A stretch of DNA of 33,828 nucleotides, from assembly GCA_026418995.1 (NCBI GenBank), contig JAOAAG010000169.1, forward strand, positions 1-33,828, in the 5' to 3' direction. The position numbers were made by a program, and so were the translations under genes. The first letter of the stretch is position 1. Each line of letters begins with the position of its first letter. This document shows positions 8,441 through 15,351 of this stretch, piece after piece. This DNA comes from Anaerolineae bacterium (GTDB taxonomy: Bacteria > Chloroflexota > Anaerolineae > B4-G1). A model generated the notes under the pieces. That model saw only the letters and a program-made list of their open reading frames with translations. It did not search any database and was not told the DNA's origin.

Positions 8441-9137
8441 CCTGGCGTAAACGCTGGAGTTGGTGTGCTGTACTCGAACCTCTCGCACATCTGCCGCAAA
8501 CAGAGGGTAACGGCCGGTTGGGCGATGGCAGCGCCGTCGCCCAACCACCGCAGCGTCTCCCGATCCACCAATACCTGGAAGCAGCTTACCCTGAGTTTCT
8601 GCCAGGCCGTTACGCCAGGAGTTCAGGATGCTAAAGCGCAGGATAAAAAGCTGGACCTAGGACAGGCTGAAAAGGCCGTCTCCAATACCTTGGGGTTTGT
8701 GCGGTATCCTTGCTATCATTTGACCTGCGACGCAGGTCGTGTGCCGTCTATCCGGCAATGCACCGCCGTTGCAAGTCCATGGTAGCAGGCCCACTGCTGG
8801 GTCATCAGCCGCCTGGAGGATACTCCGGAATACGGGGAGTGGTCACTATCCGATGCGCTCAGCGCACGGGACCGGGCGCGTCTGGACAGCGGGGTGGTCT
8901 CTGATCCAGTTCCCGGCTGAGGTATGGGCAGAGCACGACTAATGAAAACCGAGGAGCGGCTTACCCTGGGTCAGGTGCGACAATGCATCTGCAAAGCCGC
9001 CAGCAGGGGTAGTGAACTGGGTTGTTGAGCGGATTCAGGCTGGCCTCACGCATGCAGGAGCCACCACGCCTATGCGCCTGCTGCGCAGGTGTAAAACCTG
9101 CAGCACTACTGGACTGAGCAAGTCCGTAGAATCTCCT
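8441..9137. other. Gene-free gap with several short hairpins
   Basis: About 700 bp with no convincing coding frame. Small inverted repeats recur: GACCTGC/GCAGGTC near 8722-8738, GCCG/CGGC at about 8742-8755, AGCAG/CTGCT near 8785-8800, GCTGC..AGGT/ACCTGCAGC near 9078-9105 and GGACT/AGTCC near 9113-9127. I found no match by eye to RNase P RNA, tmRNA, SRP RNA or common riboswitch cores. It could be an unrecognised structured RNA or decayed sequence. Confidence 0.35.
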
Positions 9138-9482
9138 CTAGCAGGTCAGGTGGAACGCCCCCGCGGTGCGCTTGCGTTCTTGCAGTTCGTTATAAAGTTG
9201 CCAGGCTTCGCCGGTGCGAGCGATATGGACCTCGATGCCCGCTCTCTGCAGCGCTTCTCTGGTCTCCTGGGGCACTCTCACCATCCCATATGCACCAGTC
9301 CCTATAACAAGCACCTCCGGGGCGGTTGTCACCACCTCCTGGAGGTCCGCGGTGCTCAACCGGTGGCCCTCCTCCCGCCACCAGTTCGCCACCACCCGGT
9401 CGGGCAGGAGAATCAGATCGCGCGTATAGACCTCTCCGTCCACGACCATGTGCCCAAAGCGGTAGCTCTGAATACGTGCCAT
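9138..9482 (-). CDS. Mth938-like domain (DUF498/NDUFAF3-type) protein
   Basis: A 114-residue single-domain protein. The pattern is that of the Mth938/DUF498 family: an N-terminal strand pair (YRFGHMVVDGEVY), a hydrophobic strand before VVANWWREEGHRLSTADL, then PEVLVIGTGAYGMVRVPQETREALQRAGIEVHIARTGEA, which matches the family's GTG-turn-Rossmann-like core. Eukaryotic relatives (NDUFAF3) help assemble respiratory complex I; the bacterial function is unknown. I prefer the ATG at 9482 over an in-frame one 81 bp upstream, because it fits the family N-terminus and AGAGGTGG lies just before it. It follows the aminotransferase gene by 113 bp on the same strand. Confidence 0.85.
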   Translation of the reverse strand: MARIQSYRFGHMVVDGEVYTRDLILLPDRVVANWWREEGHRLSTADLQEVVTTAPEVLVIGTGAYGMVRVPQETREALQRAGIEVHIARTGEAWQLYNELQERKRTAGAFHLTC

Positions 9483-9595
9483 GGCCCCACCACCTCTGGG
9501 ATAAGCACGCAGAACGGCTTTCCGGCTTGCCTGGACAACTTCAATTATGCCACTGACGGGCACACTTGTCCAGCCTACCCCCCAGGGCCGAATCC

Positions 9596-10933
9596 CTAAC
9601 CCCGCCCCTCGACCTCAGCCAGGGCAGCGGCGAAAATCTCGCAGGCCCTGTCCGCCTCGGCCTCGGTGATAATCAGCGGCGGCGAGAAGCGGATACTGTT
9701 GGGCCCACAGGGCAACAGCAACAGTCCGCGTCTGAAGCAAGCCTGCACCACCTCCTGCGCTTCCTCTGAGGCCATCTCTTTGGTCTCCTTATCCCTGACC
9801 AGCTCCACGCCGATCATCAGCCCCATCCCGCGCACATCACCAATCAACCTGCTTTGTTCAGCCAGCGCACGCAGCCTGCTCAGGAGGTACTCTCCCATCC
9901 GGGCGGCGTTTTCCATCAAATGTTCCTCTTCGAGCACGTCAAGGGTGGCCTGGGCTGCCGCGCAGCACACCGGATTTCCCCCGTAGGTGCTTCCGTGGGC
10001 TCCGTACGGCCAGCTCATCACCTCGTCGCGCGCGATCATCGCGGAGAGGGGCATGCCGGAGGCCAGTGCCTTAGCCGCGCACAGTATATCTGGTGCCACG
10101 TTCCAGTGCTCAATGGCAAACATCTTACCCGTGCGTCCGATGCCCGCCTGTACCTCGTCGTCTACCAGGAGAATGCCGTGACGGTCGCACAGAGCGCGCA
10201 GTTTGGGGAACCAGCCAGCGGGCGGAACGATGTACCCGCCCTCGCCCTGAATCGGCTCGACAAACACGGCAGCCACCTCATCGGGGGGGATAGAGCGCGC
10301 GAATAGCGCCTCCTCGATGTAGTCCACACAGGCCAGCTCGCAGGAAGGGTAGGACAGGTTGTAGGCGCAACGGTAGCAGTAGGCGTAAGGGACGTGCACG
10401 ATGCCCGGTACCAGTGGCCCGAAACCACGCCGATACGTTGGTTTGCTTGCTGTCAGCGAAATGGCACCCATAGTCCGGCCGTGGAAAGCCCCCAGAAACG
10501 CGATCACGTAGGGACGCCTGGTGTGGTAACGGGCCAGTTTGAGGGCAGCCTCGACTGCTTCAGCACCCGAGTTCAACAGAAGTACCCGGTGTGGCCCCTT
10601 GCCCGGCGCCAGCCTGCTCAACCGATGTGCCAGCTCGATGTACATCGGTTCATAGAAGTCGGCGCCGCAGATGTGGAGCAGCCGGGTGGCCTGTTCCTGA
10701 ATGGCCTGCACTACTCTGGGGTGGCAATGACCCGTGGAGCAAACGCCAATGCCGGCGGCAAAATCAAGGAAGTGATGGCCATCCACGTCCTCGACAACGC
10801 ATCCGGCTGCACGTCTGACGACCAGCGGGTAGACATGCGGCAACGAAGGGCTGGTGACCAGATCGGATTGGGCAATCACCGCACGAGCTTCGGGCCCAGG
10901 GAGGGTCGTGATGATGGAAGGCTGTTCTTGCAT
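9596..10933 (-). CDS. Class III (ornithine/GABA-type) PLP aminotransferase
   Basis: A 445-residue fold-type I aminotransferase of usual length. Visible are GHHFLDFAAGIGVCSTGHCHP, LLLNSGAEAVEAALKLARY (PLP-phosphate region), GAFHGRTMGA, FVEPIQGEGGY, the cofactor Asp in LLVDDEVQAGIGRTGKM, and the Schiff-base Lys in AAKALASGMPL. A Cys-rich insert (CYRCAYNLSYPSCELAC) near the middle is common in a subgroup that includes archaeal ornithine aminotransferases and broad amino-acid racemases, so amino-group transfer versus racemisation cannot be settled. The ATG at 10933 has GAGG about nine bases ahead. It follows the Lrp/AsnC regulator by 47 bp, with a degenerate GTGAC palindrome between. Local control by that regulator is likely. 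Confidence 0.9.
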   Translation of the reverse strand: MQEQPSIITTLPGPEARAVIAQSDLVTSPSLPHVYPLVVRRAAGCVVEDVDGHHFLDFAAGIGVCSTGHCHPRVVQAIQEQATRLLHICGADFYEPMYIELAHRLSRLAPGKGPHRVLLLNSGAEAVEAALKLARYHTRRPYVIAFLGAFHGRTMGAISLTASKPTYRRGFGPLVPGIVHVPYAYCYRCAYNLSYPSCELACVDYIEEALFARSIPPDEVAAVFVEPIQGEGGYIVPPAGWFPKLRALCDRHGILLVDDEVQAGIGRTGKMFAIEHWNVAPDILCAAKALASGMPLSAMIARDEVMSWPYGAHGSTYGGNPVCCAAAQATLDVLEEEHLMENAARMGEYLLSRLRALAEQSRLIGDVRGMGLMIGVELVRDKETKEMASEEAQEVVQACFRRGLLLLPCGPNSIRFSPPLIITEAEADRACEIFAAALAEVEGRG

Positions 10934-10950
10934 TGCTCAACCTCACTTCG

Positions 10951-10980
10951 GATGGTGGTCACTTGTGAGGTGACCGTCCG
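10951..10980. repeat. Degenerate GTGAC palindrome after the Lrp/AsnC gene
   Basis: GGTCACTT (10957-10964) and AGGTGACC (10968-10975) form a short inverted repeat, extended imperfectly outward. It starts at the base next to the regulator's stop codon and matches the family at 4411, 19025 and 23892. It lies between the regulator and the aminotransferase it probably controls. Confidence 0.6.
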
Positions 10981-11445
10981 CTAACTATCCAGCGAGGGCG
11001 ACCACCGATAACTCAGTTTATAGCTCTGGGTGATGACGAAGGTTTGTGTGGAGCGAACCCCCGGCAGGCGGTGAATGCGCTGCGTCAACAGGCTGTTGAT
11101 GTGGGCCAGATCACGGCAGAAGACCTCGGCGATCAGATCGAATGAGCCGAGCGTCATCACCAGGTAGCTGACCTCCGGGTAGGTGACCAGTGTCCTGGCC
11201 ACCTGCTCGAGCTGGCTCACCTCGACGGAGATACCGATAATCGCCGGCGCCTCAAAGTCGAGCGCGTGCGGGTCCACTACTCCTACGGTACGGACGACGC
11301 CCAGCTTGACCAGTTGGTGGTAGCGGTTGCGGACGGTCGCCTCTGAGACATTGGCCTGCCTGGCGATTTTCGTGAAGGGTGTGCGCCCGTTCTCTTGCAG
11401 GGTTCGCAGGATCAGTTTGTCCAGATCGTCTAATGCGTTCACCAT
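10981..11445 (-). CDS. Lrp/AsnC-family transcriptional regulator
   Basis: A 154-residue regulator. The N-terminal helix-turn-helix (about residues 8-55) shows LDDLDKLILRTLQENGRTPFTKIARQANVSE and TVRNRYHQLVKLGVV, the classic Lrp pattern. The C-terminal RAM domain (about 65-145) has the VTYPEVSYLVMTLGSFDLIAEV segment that binds amino-acid effectors. Such proteins often control the adjacent amino-acid gene, here the class III aminotransferase. AAGGAGG directly abuts the ATG at 11445, so the next codon, GTG at 11442, could be the true start. Its promoter is at 11511-11539. Confidence 0.93.
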   Translation of the reverse strand: MVNALDDLDKLILRTLQENGRTPFTKIARQANVSEATVRNRYHQLVKLGVVRTVGVVDPHALDFEAPAIIGISVEVSQLEQVARTLVTYPEVSYLVMTLGSFDLIAEVFCRDLAHINSLLTQRIHRLPGVRSTQTFVITQSYKLSYRWSPSLDS

Positions 11446-11510
11446 CCTCCTTCTCCGTCCTCATCGCGATGATGCGTGGCTATGGATACGAATTAAAAAC
11501 CTCTAGCTGC

Positions 11511-11539
11511 ATTTTATCACGATAATCGAAATTTTGCAA
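11511..11539 (-). promoter_or_regulatory. Promoter of the Lrp/AsnC - aminotransferase transcript
   Basis: Minus-strand -35 TTGCAA (11534-11539), 17-bp spacer, -10 TAAAAT (11511-11516) preceded by TGA (extended -10). The surrounding 11490-11560 is unusually AT-rich, which suits an Lrp-type operator, though no specific site was identified. The remaining gap to lgt (11560-11720) shows no gene. Confidence 0.65.
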
Positions 11540-11723
11540 CTGTTTTTCTTCGTTTTTCGCATCCAGATGAGACGCCGGTTGGCTCAACAGTATCGGGGCG
11601 CGCTGGGCGTGTGGCTCAGGCGACAGGCGTTCCCTGGTGACGTCCGTTTCGTCGCGCAGTGTACGCCCGATGGTCCTGGGGGCAGCCGATGTGCTTCTCT
11701 TGTGGTGGTTTACATGCGCAGCG

Positions 11724-11752
11724 TTGGATATTCAAACTGTTCGTGGTATAAT
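11724..11752 (+). promoter_or_regulatory. Promoter of lgt
   Basis: -35 TTGGAT (11724-11729), 17-bp spacer, perfect -10 TATAAT (11747-11752) preceded by TGG (extended -10). It lies 33 bp upstream of the lgt ATG, which rules out the longer in-frame start at 11534. Confidence 0.8.
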
Positions 11753-11785
11753 TTGGCTGTTCTTAACTACACTCTGGAGGAGAGG

Positions 11786-12667
11786 ATGAGACCGCCTGTT
11801 GACCCCATTTTAATCCACATCACTCCCAACTTCGGTATCCACTGGTACGGCGTGCTGATCGTGATCGGTGTGATGCTGGGGGCTGTTTACGCCTCCAGGC
11901 GGGCGAGGGAAGATGGCGAGAACCCTGACCATGTCTGGAATGCGCTGGTCATCGCCATCATTCTGGCGATCATCGGGGCCCGTCTTTACCATGTCTTCTC
12001 CGAGCCAGCCGGGGGGATGGTGGGCTGGAGCTATTACCGCAAGCATCCCGGCGAGATCTTCAAAATCTGGCGTGGGGGCTTAGGCATTTATGGCGCGATC
12101 GCCGGTGGCATCCTGGGGGTAGTGATCTATGCCTGGCGTGCCCGGCTGCGCCCGCTCCAATGGCTCGACTACGGAGCGCCAGGCCTGGCCCTGGGCCAGT
12201 TTATTGGCCGATGGGGCAACTTTATCAACCAGGAGCTGTACGGCCCGCCGACCACTCTGCCCTGGGGATTGATTATTGACCCGCCGCATCGTATCGCCCC
12301 GTACAATGATCTGACCCTCTACCCACCTGAGACACGCTTTCATCCCACCTTCCTGTATGAGTCGCTGTGGTGTTTGCTTGTGTTCGTTGTCCTGGCGACG
12401 ATAGCACGCAAGCTCAAGGGGCGGCTGCTGGAGGGTGATATCCTGCTGGGCTATATTATTGGTTACCCGTTGGGTCGCTTCTTCATTGAGTATTTGCGCC
12501 CCGATGCCTGGATGATCGGCCCCATCGCGGCGGCCCAGTTGTTCGCCATCTTCTGCGTGGTGGGTGGCACCGCTTTGCTGGTCGTCAGGCACCTCAGAGC
12601 ACGCCGCCTGCAGACCGTCACGGTAACAGTGGAAGCACCCGAGTCAACCGCGGGTGCGGAAGAGTGA
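11786..12667 (+). CDS. lgt: Prolipoprotein diacylglyceryl transferase
   Basis: A 293-residue inner-membrane enzyme. It transfers diacylglycerol from phosphatidylglycerol to the lipobox cysteine of prolipoproteins, the first step of lipoprotein maturation. About seven membrane helices are visible. The Lgt signature GRWGNFINQE begins at about residue 141, preceded by the GGLGIYGAIAGG loop and followed by HPTFLYESLW; GDILLGYIIGYPLGRFFIEYLR is near the C-terminal end. The start at 11786 is fixed by GGAGGAGAGG upstream, by the promoter at 11724-11752 and by the family N-terminus (PVDPILIHI...IHWYGVLI). The last 25 or so residues are a Thr/Val/Glu tail. A hairpin follows, then the C4 zinc-ribbon gene. 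Confidence 0.96.
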   Translation: MRPPVDPILIHITPNFGIHWYGVLIVIGVMLGAVYASRRAREDGENPDHVWNALVIAIILAIIGARLYHVFSEPAGGMVGWSYYRKHPGEIFKIWRGGLGIYGAIAGGILGVVIYAWRARLRPLQWLDYGAPGLALGQFIGRWGNFINQELYGPPTTLPWGLIIDPPHRIAPYNDLTLYPPETRFHPTFLYESLWCLLVFVVLATIARKLKGRLLEGDILLGYIIGYPLGRFFIEYLRPDAWMIGPIAAAQLFAIFCVVGGTALLVVRHLRARRLQTVTVTVEAPESTAGAEE

Positions 12668-12680
12668 GGGCTATGGTGTA

Positions 12681-12712
12681 CCCTGCCGCGGGTTTGCTAA
12701 CCTGCGGCAGGG
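12681..12712 (+). promoter_or_regulatory. Hairpin overlapping the ribosome site of the C4 zinc-ribbon gene
   Basis: Arms CCCTGCCGC (12681-12689) and GCGGCAGGG (12704-12712) pair over 9 bp, with an inner GGTT/AACC extension. No T-tract follows on either strand. The 3' arm runs into the GGTGAG that serves as the likely ribosome site, so folding could limit initiation of the next gene (inference). Confidence 0.5.
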
Positions 12713-12724
12713 TGAGTAGTGACA

Positions 12725-13426
12725 ATGATGAGCAGAGGGGAGTACCTCTACCGCCTTCAGTGTCTCGATAGCGAGGACGATGCCCGAAGGCGCCGTCTGA
12801 CAGAGGTGGAGGCTGCCCTGCGTGAGAGCGAGGCTCTCAAGGAAGCGCGGCGTTCGGTCGAGCATGCGCAGGCGCAGGTCAGGAAGTTGGCCGCACGCCA
12901 GCAGAGTCTGGAGTTGGAGCTTAAGGGGCTGGTGGACAAGCTGTCTGCCTCCGAGCAGCGCTTGTACAGCGGCGTGCTTAAAAATCCCAAGGAGATGGCG
13001 GACCTGGAGGCAGAAGTGGCCGCTCTCAACCGGCGCAGGCAAAAGCTGGAAGATGACCTTTTAGAGGCAATGATCGCGCGGGAAGAAGCGGAGGAAACGC
13101 TGAATAAGGCGCGGAAACACCTGGATCATCTCGAGGCAGACTGGTCAGCCAGGCAAGCGGAGCTAACGGCGGAGCAGCAAGCACTGCGACACCGCTTAGA
13201 AGAGCTCAGAGAGGCGCGCGAGGTGCTGCTTTCTGATATCTCACCGGGTGACCTGCAAGTATACCAGAATCTGAGGCGTAGAAAGGGAGGACTTGCTGTA
13301 GTGACCCTGCAAGGCGATGTCTGTGGCGGGTGTGGCATCGCCGTGTCGCCCAGTTTGAAGTGGCAATTGCGTCAGGAGGGGATCGGTTACTGCAGCCATT
13401 GTGAACGTATCATTGTGATGCAATAA
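12725..13426 (+). CDS. Coiled-coil C4-type zinc-ribbon protein (CT398-like)
   Basis: A 233-residue protein. Residues about 5-175 are a long charged coiled-coil hairpin of Glu/Arg/Leu heptads with the conserved turn around KNPKEMADLEAEVAALNRR. The C-terminal 50 residues form a C4 zinc ribbon: GDVCGGCGIAVSP and YCSHCERI. This architecture (CT398 / zf-RING_7 family) is widespread in bacteria. Its role is not established, although a link to flagellar, secretion or nucleic-acid machinery has been suggested. The start is taken as ATG 12725, eight bases after GGTGAG; GTG 12719 and ATG 12728 are alternatives. Its stop overlaps the shared terminator region of the convergent small RNA. Confidence 0.88.
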   Translation: MMSRGEYLYRLQCLDSEDDARRRRLTEVEAALRESEALKEARRSVEHAQAQVRKLAARQQSLELELKGLVDKLSASEQRLYSGVLKNPKEMADLEAEVAALNRRRQKLEDDLLEAMIAREEAEETLNKARKHLDHLEADWSARQAELTAEQQALRHRLEELREAREVLLSDISPGDLQVYQNLRRRKGGLAVVTLQGDVCGGCGIAVSPSLKWQLRQEGIGYCSHCERIIVMQ

Positions 13427-13462
13427 AAGTCGCAACCTCCCTGGGGCGGGGAGGTTGCGACT
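13424..13462 (-). terminator. Intrinsic terminator of the small RNA
   Basis: Read on the minus strand, a 13-bp stem AGTCGCAACCTCC (13462-13450) with GGAGGTTGCGACT (13440-13428) and a 9-nt loop is followed by TTTATTG. On the plus strand the same hairpin lacks a T-tract, so it is directional, though it may still protect the 3' end of the zinc-ribbon mRNA, whose stop lies at 13424-13426. Confidence 0.82.
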
Positions 13463-13522
13463 CTGCGAAAGGAGGGTAACCACTTTTGGGGGGTTAGGGC
13501 GGGTTCCAACCCCACTGTCCGC
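13424..13522 (-). ncRNA. Predicted small RNA with anti-Shine-Dalgarno-like segment
   Basis: No gene explains this interval, yet on the minus strand it has a complete small transcription unit: a consensus promoter (13528-13556), a start expected near 13520-13522, and an intrinsic terminator ending near 13424. The RNA would be about 95-100 nt. Its 5' part can fold as a hairpin (GGGGUU with AACCCC). A likely unpaired middle carries CCCUCCUUUCG (about 13467-13477), complementary to Shine-Dalgarno sequences and like the 3' end of 16S rRNA. The 3' part is the terminator hairpin. This 5' hairpin, open C-rich seed, 3' terminator layout is typical of trans-acting regulatory RNAs. It converges on the C4 zinc-ribbon gene. 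I do not recognise it as a named family. Confidence 0.6.
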
Positions 13523-13527
13523 TACCC

Positions 13528-13556
13528 ATTCTAGCGCACTCATATGCTCATGTCAA
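13528..13556 (-). promoter_or_regulatory. Consensus promoter of the small RNA
   Basis: Minus-strand -35 TTGACA (13551-13556, perfect), 17-bp spacer, -10 TAGAAT (13528-13533, 5 of 6). This is the best-matching promoter in the window and it points at no protein gene. Confidence 0.8.
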
Positions 13557-13641
13557 TAGTACTTGTGTACCACTTGGGGGCTGGGGGCTCGTCTGAGCGC
13601 TCATACCCTTTCGATTCCAGCGGTTTTCACCCCATAAAGTG

Positions 13642-13830
13642 CGCTACCCCTCCACCTGGCCCTATGTCACGGGCTACGCCACCTCGAGCGTGGAGATCCG
13701 CCAGAACGACACACCAGCGCGATCAGGTAGGGAGGCGAGCACTGCTCATCGTTCTGGGGGGCGAGACCTTCTCCGATGGACAGACGTATGTTAAGGTGCG
13801 CGGTAATGGCCAGCGGATCACCCAAAATTG
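13642..13830 (+). pseudogene. Possible relic of a secreted-protein gene
   Basis: Protein-like peptides appear in two frames without a usable start. From 13642 one frame reads RYPSTWPYVTGYATSSVEIR then QNDTP. From about 13757 another frame reads GGETFSDGQTYVKVRGNG. Both look like ordinary extracellular beta-rich sequence, and together they suggest a frameshifted fragment. The rest of 13560-13920 shows nothing else. The evidence is weak. Confidence 0.22.
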
Positions 13831-13924
13831 GTGCTGCGCAGTGTCTGGCGCTGGCGGCGTAGTGGCTGCTGGGTGTACTGGTGCGGGTCGTCCAGATGGT
13901 AGGGCAGTACCTCTGGGCGGGAGC

Positions 13925-13953
13925 TTGCTGTGGCTGGCGGGGCGTCGTATAAT
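13925..13953 (+). promoter_or_regulatory. Promoter of the MFS / SpeE-like transcript
   Basis: -35 TTGCTG (13925-13930), 17-bp spacer, perfect -10 TATAAT (13948-13953). It lies about 57 bp upstream of the chosen ATG at 14011 and makes the longer frame from 13930 untenable as the start. Confidence 0.7.
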
Positions 13954-14010
13954 CAGATGTTGTGCCGGGAAGTTGCCCCGGAATCGGGCCACTGGGTGCG
14001 TGCATTGGAC

Positions 14011-15324
14011 ATGAGCTCGACGAGGCATCGTTGGTTCGCCGTTGCGGCGTTCTTTGCTTTTATGCTCATTCACCAGGCCGACCGGAATATGATCGGCCCG
14101 CTGACCACGCCCATCATGGAGACGTTTCACATCAACGAAGCGCAAATGGGCGCCGTTTCGACCGCTGCGCTGTTGGTGGGCGCGATGCTCTACCCGCTCT
14201 GGGGTTACCTGTATGATCGCTACGCGCGAGCCAGGCTGCTCGCGCTGGCCTCGTTCATCTGGGGTGCGACGACGATGCTCAACGCCAGTGCCCCAAGTTA
14301 CCTGGCCTTCTTGGGCACGCGTGCCTCGACCGGTATTGACGATTCGAGTTATCCCGGTCTCTACAGTATGGTCGCCGACTATTTTAAGCCCGGAGTGCGT
14401 GGCAAGGTCTACGGTCTGCTGGAACTGACCGGGCCGCTGGGCTACCTGCTGGCGATGGTGCTGGCGCTGACATTGGGCGAGATGATCGGCTGGCGCAAGG
14501 TGTACTACATCACAGGCCTGCTGGGCATCCTGCTGGCGGCCGTAATCTTTTTCGGCGTCAGGGAACCGTTGCGTGGCAGCAGCGAGCCGGAGCTGGCTGA
14601 GCTGGAGCACGTCGGCTCCTACCGCTTCGACTGGCAGACGGCCAAAGGGTTGTTCCGTAAGCCCACCATGTTTCTGCTGTTCGCCCAGGGTTTCTTCGGT
14701 GTCTTCCCCTGGCAGGTGCTTGTCTTCTGGGTCTTCCGCTACCTGGAAACGGAGCGTGGCTACAGCGCGTCCGGGATCCTGATTACGATGTCTATTGTCA
14801 TATTGGTCCTTGCCTGCGGTTACGTCCTGGGTGGTGCGGCGGGCGACGTGGCTTTCAAACGCACACCGCGTGGCCGGATGCTTGTCTCGATGGTCGCGGT
14901 GCTGTTGAGCGCGCTCTTTTTGACCGTGGCGGTCAGGATACCCGTTGAAAGCCGGGGGCTGTTCTTCGTATTCCTGGTGTTGACGGCAATCTTTATGCCG
15001 TTTGCCTCGCCCAACGTCGCCTCGGCTGTGAACGATATTATTCTGCCCGAGGTGCGCAGCACGGCGATTGCAGTTCAATATTTCATTGAGAATGCCGGAG
15101 CCGCTAGTGCTCCCTTGCTGGCAGGTTTGATTGCGATGCATACTAACCTAGGCACCGCGATGCTGGCGATCTGCACACCTGCATGGCTGCTTTCCGCTCT
15201 CTCTTTTGGCATTGCGGCTCGCCTGATCCCGCACGACATGGCTGTGCTACGGGCTCAACTGCGCGAGCGTGCTGCCCTGGAGCGAGCCTATCAGGCCTTG
15301 CAGGCCAATGATTTGGCTCAGTAG
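14011..15324 (+). CDS. MFS transporter
   Basis: A 437-residue polytopic inner-membrane protein of the major facilitator superfamily with about 12 hydrophobic segments. The first helix has the HQADRN motif typical of Spinster-like and anion:cation symporter-type members. The loop after the second helix reads GYLYDRYARARLLA, matching the superfamily GxLxDRxxRR signature. A longer polar loop around residues 190-215 separates the two halves. The substrate is unknown. The start at 14011 (MSSTRHRWFAVAAFF) follows from the promoter at 13925-13953; the ribosome site is weak. A SpeE-like membrane fusion gene starts 27 bp after its stop, so the two are probably co-transcribed. Confidence 0.86.
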   Translation: MSSTRHRWFAVAAFFAFMLIHQADRNMIGPLTTPIMETFHINEAQMGAVSTAALLVGAMLYPLWGYLYDRYARARLLALASFIWGATTMLNASAPSYLAFLGTRASTGIDDSSYPGLYSMVADYFKPGVRGKVYGLLELTGPLGYLLAMVLALTLGEMIGWRKVYYITGLLGILLAAVIFFGVREPLRGSSEPELAELEHVGSYRFDWQTAKGLFRKPTMFLLFAQGFFGVFPWQVLVFWVFRYLETERGYSASGILITMSIVILVLACGYVLGGAAGDVAFKRTPRGRMLVSMVAVLLSALFLTVAVRIPVESRGLFFVFLVLTAIFMPFASPNVASAVNDIILPEVRSTAIAVQYFIENAGAASAPLLAGLIAMHTNLGTAMLAICTPAWLLSALSFGIAARLIPHDMAVLRAQLRERAALERAYQALQANDLAQ

Positions 15325-15351
15325 CCTGGCATAAAGTCTGATGGAGAAGCT

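Noticed and set aside
8942-9028. Short plus-strand frame (MKTEERLTLGQVRQCI...)
   Set aside because: It has only 28 codons, no ribosome site and no family resemblance; left as part of the hairpin-rich gap.
11534-11785. N-terminal extension of lgt from an upstream in-frame start
   Set aside because: A strong promoter at 11724-11752 lies inside it, and the family N-terminus begins at 11786 with a good ribosome site.
12614-12630. ACCGTCACGGTAACAGT near the end of lgt
   Set aside because: It encodes a TVTVTV tail and has no partner arm, so it is not counted as a copy of the palindrome.
13723-15141. Long minus-strand frame of 472 codons
   Set aside because: It is antisense to the MFS gene, rich in His, Arg and Gln with no recognisable domain, and arises from the GC-rich codon bias of the true plus-strand gene.
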